DNA of 64,000 bases from Ga0077548 sp035440445 (GCA_035440445.1 DAORMJ010000005.1:101258-165257); one strand, 5' to 3'; shown: positions 18,316 to 27,072, counted from the stretch's first letter. Program-made: numbers and translations. The notes: generated by a model from the letters alone, not told the origin.

Positions 18316-18362
18316 CAGAAATTAGCTGAGTTGTGTCTGCGTGTTCCTTTCTCCCGCTAAGG

Positions 18363-19684
18363 CTAAAATGGCTCGTTCTTTAAACGTATAGCTGATCCAC
18401 CAGTTAGCGACTGATATCTCTGAATAGCTAAATCGACGTATACTGGGTCGAGCTCGATCGTTCTGCACCGACGTCCGGTCTTTTCGGGGGCGATCAGCGT
18501 TGAACCTGATCCGAGGAACGGATCGATGACGATGTCGCCGCGGCGTGTGAGATCGAGAAGGGCATCCTCCATCATTGCGACAGGCTTTACCGTCGGGTGG
18601 TCGGACAGGTTCCGCGCTTCTGAGCCGATCGTCGACGCGCCGGGGTAGTTCCAGACGTTTGAGCGCCAGCGCCCGTTTTTGCCGAGGGCGACATTGTTGA
18701 TGTGCTGGGTGTCTCCTTTGCGGTAGAGCGGCAGGAGTTCGTGCTGGGAGCGATAAAGGCTTCCCATGCCGGCATTGGTCTTGGTCCAGACGATGAGGTT
18801 TAGCGGGGTCAAGCCCTGGTTTGCCGCTGCCACGTGGACCGTGGGGTAGCCCCGCCAATCGATGAAGCTCCCCAGTACACCGCCATCGACAAGGTACCCG
18901 CTGCAGGCCGTCATCCAGGCCTGGTTGAATGCTAAAAACTCAGCGTCGCTCATTTCGCCACTGGCCATCAAAAACTCGCGATGGTCACGCTTGGTGACGT
19001 TGCCGGCGATCTTCACGTTGTAGGGGACGTCCGTGAGGAGGAACTGGGCTTGTTCGCAGTCCATGATCTTGGCGATAACCGCGGGGTCGGTTGCGTCCCC
19101 GCAGATGATCTTGTGCTCGCCCAGGATGAACACGTCGCCGGGCCGAGCTACGGCCGGCTGATTGGGTATTGGCGCGAGCGGCTCGGGCTCTGGAGCGATG
19201 GTATTCTCGTCGAGCAGGATCTGGTCGACCTCGATTTCGGTGAAGCCGGTGATCTCGAGCGGCATATCTTCGAGAATGAGTTCCTCGAACTCGAGCTTGA
19301 GTTCCTGTAGGTCCCAGGTACCGCGTCCTGCAGGCGATTGACGGCTATGCGTAGGAGCCGTTGCTCGCTCTGGTTCAGGTGCCCGGTGACGACACAGGAG
19401 ATGGTGGTAAGTCCAAGGGAACGGCCGGCTTCCAGTCTCGACAGACCGTCCAGAACCTTGTTGTCCTGATCGATGATGATCGGGACGCAGAAACCCAGGT
19501 TCTGGATCGAGGTGGCGATCGCCTTGACCTGAAGTGGATCTACGGAACGGAGTTTCCGCTTCGGGACGGTCAGGTCGCCGATAGGACGCATCACAATCTG
19601 AAGCTCAGGTGCGATGTCATTCCGGGTCAGGCGATTCACAGGTTCAGCCTCGGCCTGCCGTTTAAAGGCTTCGACAACGACCAT
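18363..19684 (-). pseudogene. ParB-domain DNA methyltransferase, frameshifted copy
   Basis: A second copy of the methyltransferase at 20215-21603. The ParB/Srx-like part (MRPIGDLTVPKRKL to RIAVNRLQ) lies in one frame down to about 19322, and the methylase part continues in another frame to 18363. Restoring one G near 19320-19324 (GCGGTACC back to GCGGGTACC) rejoins the frames as RLQDAGTWDLQELKLEF, matching the intact copy. The catalytic motif reads DVPY instead of DPPY, a second inactivating change; the SAM motif FLGSGST is intact. Its 5' end is joined to a LysR fragment. Whether the missing base is real or a sequencing error is open, but DVPY favours decay. Confidence 0.85.
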
Positions 19685-20070
19685 GCTGTCTTCCAGAAGC
19701 GGCGTGATGACCAATCCGGACTGACGCGTGACCGTATCGACAATGGCCAAATCCAGTTCTTCCTGTACGGTCCAGCGGCGCAAGCGGGCATTGAACCCTT
19801 CGACCAGTTTTATATCCGCGCAATCGAAGCGTTGAGACCAGTTCACAATCGAAACCGCCATCGCGCTGGCGAGCAGGCTTGTTTCATCAAAGGCCGGCAC
19901 CATTCCGATCCGAAGCGGTCGGGATTTCGAATGTCGCAACATACTGCTTCAGGTAGGAGTGAAATCGATTTCACGTCGCCGACGACTCTGGCGGTATTAT
20001 TCAGAAGGTCGAAAGAGTTGATGCTGAACGCTACGGTAGAGATTCTAGGTTTGGGTATCGCCACGATCAT
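19685..20070 (-). pseudogene. LysR-family regulator remnant
   Basis: A degraded piece of a LysR-type regulator. The stretch SRPLRIGMVPAFDETSL and EELDLAIVDTVTRQSGL with VITPLLEDS matches the first half of a LysR co-inducer domain. Upstream, in another frame, FDLLNNTARVVGDVKS resembles the linker helix. The helix-turn-helix region is unrecognisable and the second half of the domain is missing because the methyltransferase copy begins in frame near 19684. At least one frameshift (about 19943-19952) separates the two parts. It may be the relic of a regulator of the operon to the left; that is speculation. Confidence 0.5.
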
Positions 20071-20214
20071 GTAAACTTAGTTCGATGATAAGCGCGCCAC
20101 GGCCGAGCTGCGCTCAATTCCTGATAACGTCTCAGTGATCGAAGTGGTACGAGATCAACAAAAAGCGCTGTAGACTACTCGCTGATGGTCAAGTTGCGCT
20201 ATTCCTCTGCCGCG

Positions 20215-21603
20215 CTAATGCTCGTTAGCTTTTTCCAAAGCCGCAGATTGTCCTGTGAGTATTTCGAAGCGCTTGATTGTTAGATCGACATATAGTGGGT
20301 CCAGCTCGATCGCTCTACATCGGCGTCCGGTCTTCTCGGCAGCGATTAAAGTTGATCCCGATCCCATGAATGGATCAAGGATGACGTCGTCGCGCTTGGT
20401 GACGTCGAGAATTGCATCTTCCAACATGGCGACAGGTTTCACAGTAGGGTGAAATTCCAATCCCTTGCGACTCTCTGAACCGAGGCTGGAGGCACCAGGA
20501 TAGTTCCAGACGTTGGAGCGCCAGCGACCGTTCTTGCCGAGCTCGACATTGTTGGTATGAGGGGCGTTTCCTTTTTTGAAGAACGGTATGAGTTCGTGTT
20601 GGGACCGGTAGAGACTTCCGAGACCACCGTTAGTTTTGCTCCAGACTACGAGATTGATCTGTTGCAATGCAGCTTTGCGTGCTGCGTCGTGAATTGAAGG
20701 ATAGCCTCGCCAGTCGATGAAGCTTGCGAGAATTCCGCCGTCTACGAGTTGCTGTGTCGCGCCCGAAATCCAGGCTTCATTGAAGGTCGCAAACTCTGTC
20801 TCGGACATCTCTCCAGAAGCCATTACGAACTCCCGGTGCGCACCCTTGGTGACATGGCCCGCAATCGGCACGTTATAAGGAGGGTCCGTTAGTACCAGGC
20901 TGGCAGATAGGCCGCGGATAAGCCGCTGATATGATTCTGGATTTGTAGCATCCCCGCAAAGGATGCGGTGCCGGCCTAGCACGAATAGATCGCCAGGCTT
21001 TGCAACTGGGTCCCGTTCCAGATTGGGTATCAATTCGTCCGTCTCTTCGAGGTCACAGGCGTCATCGATGATGATTTGATCGATCTCGGCTGGAGTGAAG
21101 CCTGACGTGTCGATTGCGATCCCATCTGCGATGAGTTCGCTCAGTTCGGTCTTTAGTTCGCCGAGTTCCCATTGACCTTTCTCCCCCAGCCGGTTGATCG
21201 CCATCCGGAAAAGCCGAAGTTCCTGCGGATCTAGATGATCAACCCGGACGCATTGAATCAAAGGTAATCCTAGTCGTTTCGCAGCCTCCACACGGGTCAC
21301 ACCGTCCAGAATGCGGTTATTGGCGTCAATGAGTGGCGGATCGCAGAAGCCGAAACTTTGAATAGAACCGATTACCTCCTGCAGGTGTGCTGGCGTGACC
21401 TTGCGCACGTTCCTTATCGGAGCAAGCAGGCTCTGAGGAGAAACAGTCACGAAAGCTACATCTGTAAGAAGGTCGTTTCGGATTGGCCGGGTTACGCAGG
21501 CTTGCGAAAGGGAACTGACAACCTCCCTTCGCTTCCGGCTTTTGGCCTTTAAAGCCGACCGAAAATCCGAACTCTCGATAGGGTGTCGATTCGATGTCCC
21601 CAT
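20215..21603 (-). CDS. ParB/Srx-domain site-specific DNA methyltransferase (beta class)
   Basis: A 462-residue orphan methyltransferase. A ParB/sulfiredoxin-like domain spans about residues 50-140 (PLIDANNRILDGVTRVEAA). The methylase follows, with DPPY at 240-243 before the SAM loop DPFMGSGS (410-417); this order defines the beta class of N4-cytosine/N6-adenine enzymes. The end, GRRCRAIELDPLYVDLTIKR, is typical. No restriction endonuclease gene is nearby, so it is more likely a phage or mobile-element modification or regulatory enzyme than half of a classical R-M system. It follows the DUF5681 genes on the same strand. Confidence 0.9.
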   Translation of the reverse strand: MGTSNRHPIESSDFRSALKAKSRKRREVVSSLSQACVTRPIRNDLLTDVAFVTVSPQSLLAPIRNVRKVTPAHLQEVIGSIQSFGFCDPPLIDANNRILDGVTRVEAAKRLGLPLIQCVRVDHLDPQELRLFRMAINRLGEKGQWELGELKTELSELIADGIAIDTSGFTPAEIDQIIIDDACDLEETDELIPNLERDPVAKPGDLFVLGRHRILCGDATNPESYQRLIRGLSASLVLTDPPYNVPIAGHVTKGAHREFVMASGEMSETEFATFNEAWISGATQQLVDGGILASFIDWRGYPSIHDAARKAALQQINLVVWSKTNGGLGSLYRSQHELIPFFKKGNAPHTNNVELGKNGRWRSNVWNYPGASSLGSESRKGLEFHPTVKPVAMLEDAILDVTKRDDVILDPFMGSGSTLIAAEKTGRRCRAIELDPLYVDLTIKRFEILTGQSAALEKANEH

Positions 21604-21625
21604 ATTCCTAACTTCCTATCTCTTG

Positions 21626-21976
21626 TTAGATTTTTGCGTCCACTCGTTGGATGACGAATAGTTGCGGCATAAGATCTCCGATTTCCTTTGCGCGAGAATG
21701 GATTTTAAGAAGCGTTGCCGCAGCGCGTATGTCACCGCGTACAGCTGCAGCGACATGATTGTCGATCAACAATTGCAGCCGGCTAACATAGACAATACTC
21801 CCTTTGCGCCGAACCTTAACCGCCGCGGCAGCTAGATCACGAAACAGTATGCCTTCACGCTTATGGTTCTTCTTTCGCTTGAGGTGCTTAATGTTTCTGG
21901 GCTGAAACCGATGTTCAACTGGTGGTTTTCCGTACCCGACGTTGTAGTCGTGTGGAGGCATGTCATTCATTTTCAT
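21626..21976 (-). CDS. DUF5681 domain-containing protein
   Basis: A 116-residue protein starting at ATG 21976, overlapping the upstream DUF5681 gene by 14 bp. The N-terminal YNVGYGKPPVEHRFQPRN is the DUF5681 opening motif, but the following Lys/Arg stretch departs from the usual GNPKGRP. The rest is helical and basic (RLQLLIDNHVAAAVRGDIRAAATLLKI). DUF5681 proteins are of unknown function and occur in phage-like and mobile regions, often beside methyltransferases. It lies 22 bp upstream of the methyltransferase gene. Confidence 0.75.
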   Translation of the reverse strand: MKMNDMPPHDYNVGYGKPPVEHRFQPRNIKHLKRKKNHKREGILFRDLAAAAVKVRRKGSIVYVSRLQLLIDNHVAAAVRGDIRAAATLLKIHSRAKEIGDLMPQLFVIQRVDAKI

Positions 21977-22316
21977 TGTCCTCCAGATCGTAAAGGATGC
22001 GGACGTCGAAACCGCCCAGTTCCCCTTGGGCCGCACCAAAGTCCTGGTACTGCAGGAATACGCGCGTAGCGCGTGTGTTTCCTTTTGCTGCCTTTGTCCA
22101 AAGCTGAAGAACGATTGCTTCGAAGATTGTGAGTCGTCGTCGTTCCTCACCCTCGGTGACGTGAATCCGCTTCCTAAAGGCCTTTTCGACCATCTTCGCC
22201 GCATTGAGACTCTTTGGACCACGAATACGACGAGGGTTTCCCGTCTGCCCATTCTTCCACTGCGTATGCTTAGGAGGTTTACCTCGACCGATGATGTAGG
22301 TCGTTTGCTCCATCAT
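21963..22316 (-). CDS. DUF5681 domain-containing protein
   Basis: A 117-residue protein with the canonical DUF5681 start IIGRGKPPKHTQWKNGQTGN followed by PRRIRGPKS. The C-terminal half is helical, with LTIFEAIVLQLWTKAAKGNTRATR. The ATG has GAGGCGAG directly upstream. It is the first gene of a three-gene leftward operon (DUF5681, DUF5681, methyltransferase). An inverted repeat (22341-22359) and a minus-strand terminator (22374-22410) lie just upstream. Function unknown. Confidence 0.8.
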   Translation of the reverse strand: MMEQTTYIIGRGKPPKHTQWKNGQTGNPRRIRGPKSLNAAKMVEKAFRKRIHVTEGEERRRLTIFEAIVLQLWTKAAKGNTRATRVFLQYQDFGAAQGELGGFDVRILYDLEDNENE

Positions 22317-22340
22317 TCTCGCCTCGTTGCATGGTTGCTT

Positions 22341-22359
22341 AAGTGTCGCGAATACACTT
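22341..22359 (-). promoter_or_regulatory. Inverted repeat upstream of the DUF5681 operon
   Basis: AAGTGT and ACACTT form a six-base inverted repeat with a seven-base spacer, 25 to 43 bases upstream of the first DUF5681 start. This is the right distance for an operator. No clear -35/-10 pair is visible. Seen directly; function is inference. Confidence 0.35.
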
Positions 22360-22373
22360 CGATCTCGAAAAGC

Positions 22374-22410
22374 AAAAAAAGCCCGCCGCGCTCTGGTGAG
22401 CGTTGCGGGC
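22374..22410 (-). terminator. Intrinsic terminator, minus strand
   Basis: GCCCGC (22381-22386) pairs with GCGGGC (22405-22410), with an inner CGCTC/GAGCG stem and a TGGT loop. Seven A's (22374-22380) give a U-tract on the minus strand. It would stop leftward transcripts coming from the right, yet no leftward gene is recognisable between here and 23140. Confidence 0.75.
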
Positions 22411-23132
22411 TCCGATTCAGTTCGGTAGCCGAAATCTATGTATTTGCCGATTAGACCGTACCGATTTCCTCGTCAAGCGCTGAATTCCGCGGAGAGAACG
22501 ATTTGCTCGATAGCTACAGGCTTTGCGGAGTCGATCTGCCAACTTTCAGAACGCGCGCCTTATATGCCAGCACTGTGGTTGAAGCTGAGCGCTATCCCCA
22601 AAAAATTTCAATGGGGGTCAATTCGCGCGTAAATAGTCTGGAAACGCGATCAGACAGTAAAAAGTCCCGCTAGTAAGTCACAGGGAAACGGTATTCCAAG
22701 CGATTAAAAGCGCAGATGAAATGTGCAGCTCTGTTGGCAAAATCGAGCTGAATTGGAGAAAATTCCCGCTGTTTTCCCTGATTGTCGGGAAAGCGAAGCT
22801 GAGACCGGATGACCTTGAACTGCGTCCTCAACCAGCCGTTTCCGTCGAACCGCAGATATCCAGAATGTGGTCAAAAAGGCCGCCATTTAGCAGGCTTTGC
22901 GGCAGACCCTCAGACTCCCAGACAAAAAAAGAAGCCTCAGTACCGGCTTTCTCAGCGCGAAGTCTGGGCCGGCATTTAATGAATATCCGAAAATTGCAGA
23001 CTGGCGCGGCAGAGACCGGTTCGAATCCTATAGCATTGAGACAAAGGGTACCCGAACGGTCCAGCAATTAGAGATTGGGGTAAAAGTCTCGGCCACTCGG
23101 CACTTTAAAGGCGACGGCTTAAAGTAAAAACC
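22411..23132. other. Gene-poor relic sequence at the island border
   Basis: About 720 bases without a gene I can support. Short frames exist on both strands but none has family features. The stretch near 22757-22790 carries the GGAGAAAATTCCC / TTTTCCCTG / CGGGAAAG type of sequence also seen near 41960-42080. A T-arm-like GGTTCGAATCC at 23018-23028 is not part of a foldable tRNA. Sequence quality and base use look like decayed or shuffled DNA next to an integration site. Confidence 0.5.
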
Positions 23133-23708
23133 GGTACTAAGCTCGGGCCCGATCGCGCCATGGTGTTCCAGTCGATCAATCTGTTCCCTTGGCGCACGGT
23201 GCTTGCCAACGTCGAGTTTGGCCTGGAGCTGCGCGGTTTGCAGGAGAACGAACGCCGCGAACGTGCGGTGAATTACATCGAACTTGTGGGGATGGGAAAG
23301 CATCTGCATTCCTATCCGCACGAGCTTTCCGGCGGCATGCAGCAGCGCGTCGGTATTGCGCGCGCACTCGCAACCGATCCGGAAATTCTCTTGATGGACG
23401 AGCCGTTCGGCAGCCTGGACGCGCAGACTGCCGAGTTTCTGTGGGAAGAGCTCTCGCGCATCGTTGCCGCGACGAAGAAGACCGTTCTATTCGTCACGCA
23501 CCACATTGATGAAGCGATCTATCTCTCGGATCGAATCGTTGTGCTCGGTGGAAGCCCTGCAGGGATCCGCGAGATCATCGAAGTGGATTTTCCGAGGCCA
23601 CGCTGGACTTACGACGTCCGTGCTGATCCGAAATTCGCCCAGCTGCGCGCGCGCCTGCGCGAGCAGATTTTCCAATCCACGACAAAGCCCGCCGCAAACA
23701 GCCAATGA
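23133..23708 (+). pseudogene. SsuB/TauB-type ABC transporter ATP-binding protein, 5'-truncated
   Basis: The recognisable reading frame begins at KLGPDRAMVFQSINLFPW, which is the Q-loop region, so roughly the first third of the protein including Walker A is missing. The remainder is intact: LSGGMQQRVGIARAL, ILLMDEPFGSLD, the TVLFVTHHIDEA switch and the family C-terminus. Translation could start at ATG 23160 (182 residues) but the product could not bind ATP normally. It overlaps the permease gene by 4 bp. The break coincides with the right edge of the mobile block, so deletion or insertion there probably removed the 5' part. Confidence 0.85.
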
Positions 23709-24472
23709 AAAACGTCTTCAGCAATAAATGGATTCTGCGCATCCTCTCGCTTATGATTGTGATCGCGGTCTGGCAGATCGTCGGCGCGCGGATCAATCCG
23801 GTATTCCTTTCAACGCCGGCAGCGATCGTCGAAGCGGGAACGAAGGTCATTCTGAACGGCGAACTGCCGCGAGCAATGCTAGTGAGCCTTGCCGTGGTAT
23901 TCGCAGGCTTCTTTGCGGCGATCGTCGTGGGCGTTCCGCTGGGGTTGCTGATGGGCCGGTCGCGGCATGCCGAGTTTCTGCTCGATCCTTATGTCAATGC
24001 GCTTTATGTCGTCCCGCGCATCGCGCTGATTCCGCTGATCATCGTCTGGCTCGGCCTCGGCGTTCAGGCGCAGATTGCCGTGGTGTTCGGTACTTCGGTA
24101 TTTCCGATCCTCATCAGCACCCAGACCGGCGTGAAAAACGTGAGCCAGAATTTGATGGAGACGGCGACATCCTTCGGTGCAAAGGAATATGATCTCGTTA
24201 TGAAAGTGGTCCTGCCGGCGAGCGTTCCCTTTATCATGTCGGGGCTGCGTCTTGGCATCGGCCAGGCGATCATCGGCATGATCGTGGCACAGATGTTTCT
24301 CGGCATCTCCGGCATGGGCTTCATGTTGGTGAACTACGGAAACCAGTTCGCGACCAACTATGTCTTTGTTGTTGTGCTGGCGCTGGCCGCGCTCGGCGTT
24401 TTCCTGACCGAAATTGTCAGGCAAATAGAAGCACGTTTTTCACACTGGAAGACAACGACTGGAACTGCATAG
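23705..24472 (+). CDS. SsuC/TauC-type ABC transporter permease
   Basis: A 255-residue inner-membrane permease of the nitrate/sulfonate/taurine/thiamine-precursor family, with about six membrane segments. The EAA loop reads ETATSFGAKEYDLVMKVVLPASVPFIM. It is translationally coupled to the truncated ATPase (ATGA overlap). No binding-protein gene is adjacent, so the system looks incomplete and is probably non-functional unless another ATPase serves it. Confidence 0.9.
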   Translation: MKNVFSNKWILRILSLMIVIAVWQIVGARINPVFLSTPAAIVEAGTKVILNGELPRAMLVSLAVVFAGFFAAIVVGVPLGLLMGRSRHAEFLLDPYVNALYVVPRIALIPLIIVWLGLGVQAQIAVVFGTSVFPILISTQTGVKNVSQNLMETATSFGAKEYDLVMKVVLPASVPFIMSGLRLGIGQAIIGMIVAQMFLGISGMGFMLVNYGNQFATNYVFVVVLALAALGVFLTEIVRQIEARFSHWKTTTGTA

Positions 24473-24721
24473 GGCAATTTAATTCAAGGTCAAAACCCGG
24501 CGAGCGTTCGGGAATACGTCAGTTGTCGTCACGATTTCACGGTTAGAGCCAATGCAGGTATCGGGATTGGCGCGACGGATGAGATCGTTCCTCGAGAGTT
24601 GAACTCTATATAAAATGCAATAAGTGGCTCAGCCGGATCGAGCAGTCCCGGTAACAAAAAGATCTGCCTAAAACCTAAGACAGCGGCTTTTTAGGAATGG
24701 CCCTTGAATCTGCGAGCTATT

Positions 24722-25426
24722 CTAACGATTGCTGCCAATCCCGAAAATTTCGCGGATACTCATTTGCTCATCAGAGCAGAGAAATTCGATAAATGCATAC
24801 GCTTTAAGCGTGGAGCGGCTGTGGCTCGTTATTGCCGCAGCATAGACAGTGCTTAAGCTAAGCTGTCCCGGCAAGCAGTCGCCGAGAAGGGTGCCCGGCG
24901 CGGAAATAATTTCCGAGCGTTGCGTGAACCCCAGAGGAATCGGATCCACGCTATCAGCCACCGCGCGCATCGTTGCATTTCCATTCCGATGCGTGTGCAG
25001 CTTTGGCACAAGAGCGTCGTGCAATCCAAGCCGAACGATGATCCCGGCCATGTGCGCGCCTGCCGTCGAGGCGCTGACGTCCGGAATATGAATGGATGTC
25101 GCGCTTAAGAGCAGCGCAGGCAACGCTGCTTCATTCTCGATATGCGGTGTGGGATTGCCGTCGCGTGTGCAGACAGCGATCTCCGTCTCGCCAAGGCATG
25201 CAACGCTTCGAGGTTTTATAAGACCAAGTCTGTCCAGCGTATGGAGCGATTGCGTCGATGAAATGACGACGTCACAGGCGAACCCTTTACGTACCTTCTC
25301 GGTGATTGCTCCGGCCGGGGCGAAAGTAATATGAAGGTCGAAGTCGGCGAGCGCCGCCGAGTTGTGAAGCTCGTCGAAGTATGAATGGACCGCGCCTGCG
25401 GCAATAACCTCAAGCCGATTTGGCAT
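24722..25426 (-). CDS. ModA-like substrate-binding domain protein without signal peptide
   Basis: A 234-residue type II binding-protein fold of the molybdate-binding (ModA-like) group: LEVIAAGAVHSYFDEL at the start, FAPAGAITEKVRKGFACDVVIS, and the GNATMRAVADS region. Starting at ATG 25426 (overlapping the epimerase gene by 17 bp) there is no signal peptide, and the upstream extension supplies none. It is therefore either cytoplasmic or misassigned in its start. Such proteins could bind an oxyanion or an organic ligand inside the cell. Last gene of a three-gene overlapping leftward set. Confidence 0.72.
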   Translation of the reverse strand: MPNRLEVIAAGAVHSYFDELHNSAALADFDLHITFAPAGAITEKVRKGFACDVVISSTQSLHTLDRLGLIKPRSVACLGETEIAVCTRDGNPTPHIENEAALPALLLSATSIHIPDVSASTAGAHMAGIIVRLGLHDALVPKLHTHRNGNATMRAVADSVDPIPLGFTQRSEIISAPGTLLGDCLPGQLSLSTVYAAAITSHSRSTLKAYAFIEFLCSDEQMSIREIFGIGSNR

Positions 25427-26282
25427 GGCGCGCCGGTTGCTTCGAAGCCGACATCCACGCAATCAGGGACGCGATGCCGCTTCGGTGATCGGTGATGGCG
25501 TTGAAGTCAAAGTGACTGCTCGCTGCATACGTATCGAAATGCGGCGCCGGCTCGTCGACGGCATTCTCGGAAACTTCAAAGCGAAACGACGGAATATTGT
25601 TCCGTACAGTCTGGGCGAGTTGGAGAGCCGTAACGCGCTCAGGGTGCAGTATCGCATAGGGAAGTCGTCCGAGTCCTGTAGCAAAGCATGCCTTAATTAC
25701 TGCCTCGACGGCATCGTCGATATAAATGTAAGGGCCAACTGCGCGTGCCGATACTTGCGCTGAAGTGCCGTCGAGTGCCGCTGCCACGAGCTCGTGTGGC
25801 AACACCGGTGTCGTCCGGCCCGGTCCGTAGATTCCTCCCAAGCGCAGCGTGCAGAATTGTGTGACCTGCTGCCGAACCAGCGCTTGTAGGGCGAGTTCGG
25901 TCGCGGCCTTCGAGCAGCCGTATTCATTCCTTGGTTGCATTGCCGCGATCGAGGAGGCAAACACAAATCCCTGTACGCCCGCCGTACACGCCGCGAGCGC
26001 AAGATTGATACTGCCGCCGGTATTCACGGCAACGATCTCTTCGGGAGTACCGAGTAGCGGCGAGGAGATGCCGCCGCAGTGAACAATATGCGTTACGCGG
26101 TAATAGGAGAGATACTCGGCGATCCGGCGGGTATCCGAGAGATCGTCGGCGAAAGACTGGAATGCGGCGGAGCCGCTCTGCAGCGGATCGACACCGATCG
26201 TCGTGATCTCGCGCTCGCACAATCTCGCGCAGACGGCACTACCAAGAAATCCGGCGGAGCCGGTGACCAGCACGGACGTCAT
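25410..26282 (-). CDS. NAD-dependent epimerase/dehydratase family protein
   Basis: A 290-residue extended SDR. The dinucleotide motif is TGSAGFLGSA (7-16) and the active site YGCSKAATE gives the YxxxK pair. LGGIYGPGRTTPVLPHEL is typical of sugar-nucleotide or lactone-type epimerases. Its start overlaps the stop of the upstream binding-protein gene (ATGA). The substrate is unknown; sitting between two signal-less binding-protein genes is unusual. Confidence 0.88.
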   Translation of the reverse strand: MTSVLVTGSAGFLGSAVCARLCEREITTIGVDPLQSGSAAFQSFADDLSDTRRIAEYLSYYRVTHIVHCGGISSPLLGTPEEIVAVNTGGSINLALAACTAGVQGFVFASSIAAMQPRNEYGCSKAATELALQALVRQQVTQFCTLRLGGIYGPGRTTPVLPHELVAAALDGTSAQVSARAVGPYIYIDDAVEAVIKACFATGLGRLPYAILHPERVTALQLAQTVRNNIPSFRFEVSENAVDEPAPHFDTYAASSHFDFNAITDHRSGIASLIAWMSASKQPARHAKSA

Positions 26283-27022
26283 TTGTTGCCGGCGGGCGGA
26301 GGGATCGTGGCACCGTACTTGCCGCTTTTCTGGAGCGCCTCATGGACAAAACCGCTGTTCTTCATTTCCTCGATGAACGAGCAAATATAAGCGTGTCCGG
26401 CGGCGCGACCCTGCGGCACGCCCAGCGCCTGACGGATGGTCATGAACGGATCGTCGATCAGACGAAGACCGGGCGCACTCTTGGAAAATGCAGCCATCGG
26501 TTGGCGGATACCGGCGGCGGCAGTCGCTTCCCCCGTCCTGAATGCATTGAGCGCCGCTTCATGGGAAGCGAAACGCAGTATCCTCGCCTGTCTCATCATG
26601 CGCGAGAGGTAAAGATCGTAAGCAGCTCCACCGTTGACGGCGATGATTTCCGATCTGCGATCGACAGCGTCCGGTGTCTTCGCACTATTATCTTCGCGAA
26701 CCACGAAGTTGCCTTCTATAAGCACATACGGCGCGGTGAATAGAATTTCCGATTCACGGGCGGGCTCGATCGCGAGAAAAACGAGATCGACTTCGCCGCG
26801 CCCGACTGCGTCGAATACCTTCCCTGCGGCCGGAAACTTCACGAGGTCGAGGGGAACATCGAGGCGCGCGGCCAATTCCTTGGCGAGTGCGACGGTCACG
26901 CCTGCTGCGCCGTCTTCATTCTCGGCGCGCTGCGCAAGAATGGGATTGCCGAGATTGATGGCCGCGCGGAGACGGCCATTGCAGGTGAGGTCTTTGAGGG
27001 CCGCGGTACGATCAAAGGACAC
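26279..27022 (-). CDS. Transporter substrate-binding domain protein (HisJ/amino-acid type), no signal peptide
   Basis: A 247-residue type II solute-binding fold (PBP2, polar amino acid type): LRAAINLGNPILAQ, VTVALAKELAARLDV, VGRGEVDLVFLAIEPAR and IEGNFVVRED are in the order seen in HisJ/ArtJ proteins. The start is GTG 27022. No signal peptide is present, so a cytoplasmic or catalytic role (as in cyclohexadienyl dehydratase-like relatives) should be considered. It lies 3' of the hairpin at 27050-27072. Confidence 0.78.
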   Translation of the reverse strand: MSFDRTAALKDLTCNGRLRAAINLGNPILAQRAENEDGAAGVTVALAKELAARLDVPLDLVKFPAAGKVFDAVGRGEVDLVFLAIEPARESEILFTAPYVLIEGNFVVREDNSAKTPDAVDRRSEIIAVNGGAAYDLYLSRMMRQARILRFASHEAALNAFRTGEATAAAGIRQPMAAFSKSAPGLRLIDDPFMTIRQALGVPQGRAAGHAYICSFIEEMKNSGFVHEALQKSGKYGATIPPPAGNK

Positions 27023-27049
27023 GTTCTGCTCATAAAATGAAAGAAGTAG

Positions 27050-27072
27050 ATGCCCGGCACGCAGCCGGGCAT
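27050..27072 (-). terminator. Strong hairpin after the amidohydrolase gene
   Basis: ATGCCCGGC and GCCGGGCAT form a perfect nine-base-pair stem with a five-base loop. On the minus strand it is followed by a weakly U-rich CTACTTCTTTCATTTT. It lies 13 bases past the stop of the 27085-28458 gene, so it likely ends or attenuates that transcript before the binding-protein/epimerase set. Confidence 0.55.

Noticed and set aside
19361..20074. 237-codon open frame on the plus strand
   Set aside because: Antisense to the ParB part and LysR remnant, whose minus-strand reading gives clear family matches.
23001..23045. tRNA-like T-arm (GGTTCGAATCC)
   Set aside because: The flanking bases do not pair as a T-stem and no acceptor or anticodon arm can be folded.
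22721..23071. 116-codon plus-strand frame in the gene-poor region
   Set aside because: No domain, and it spans the repeated GGGAA/TTCCC relic sequence, so it is probably not a gene.
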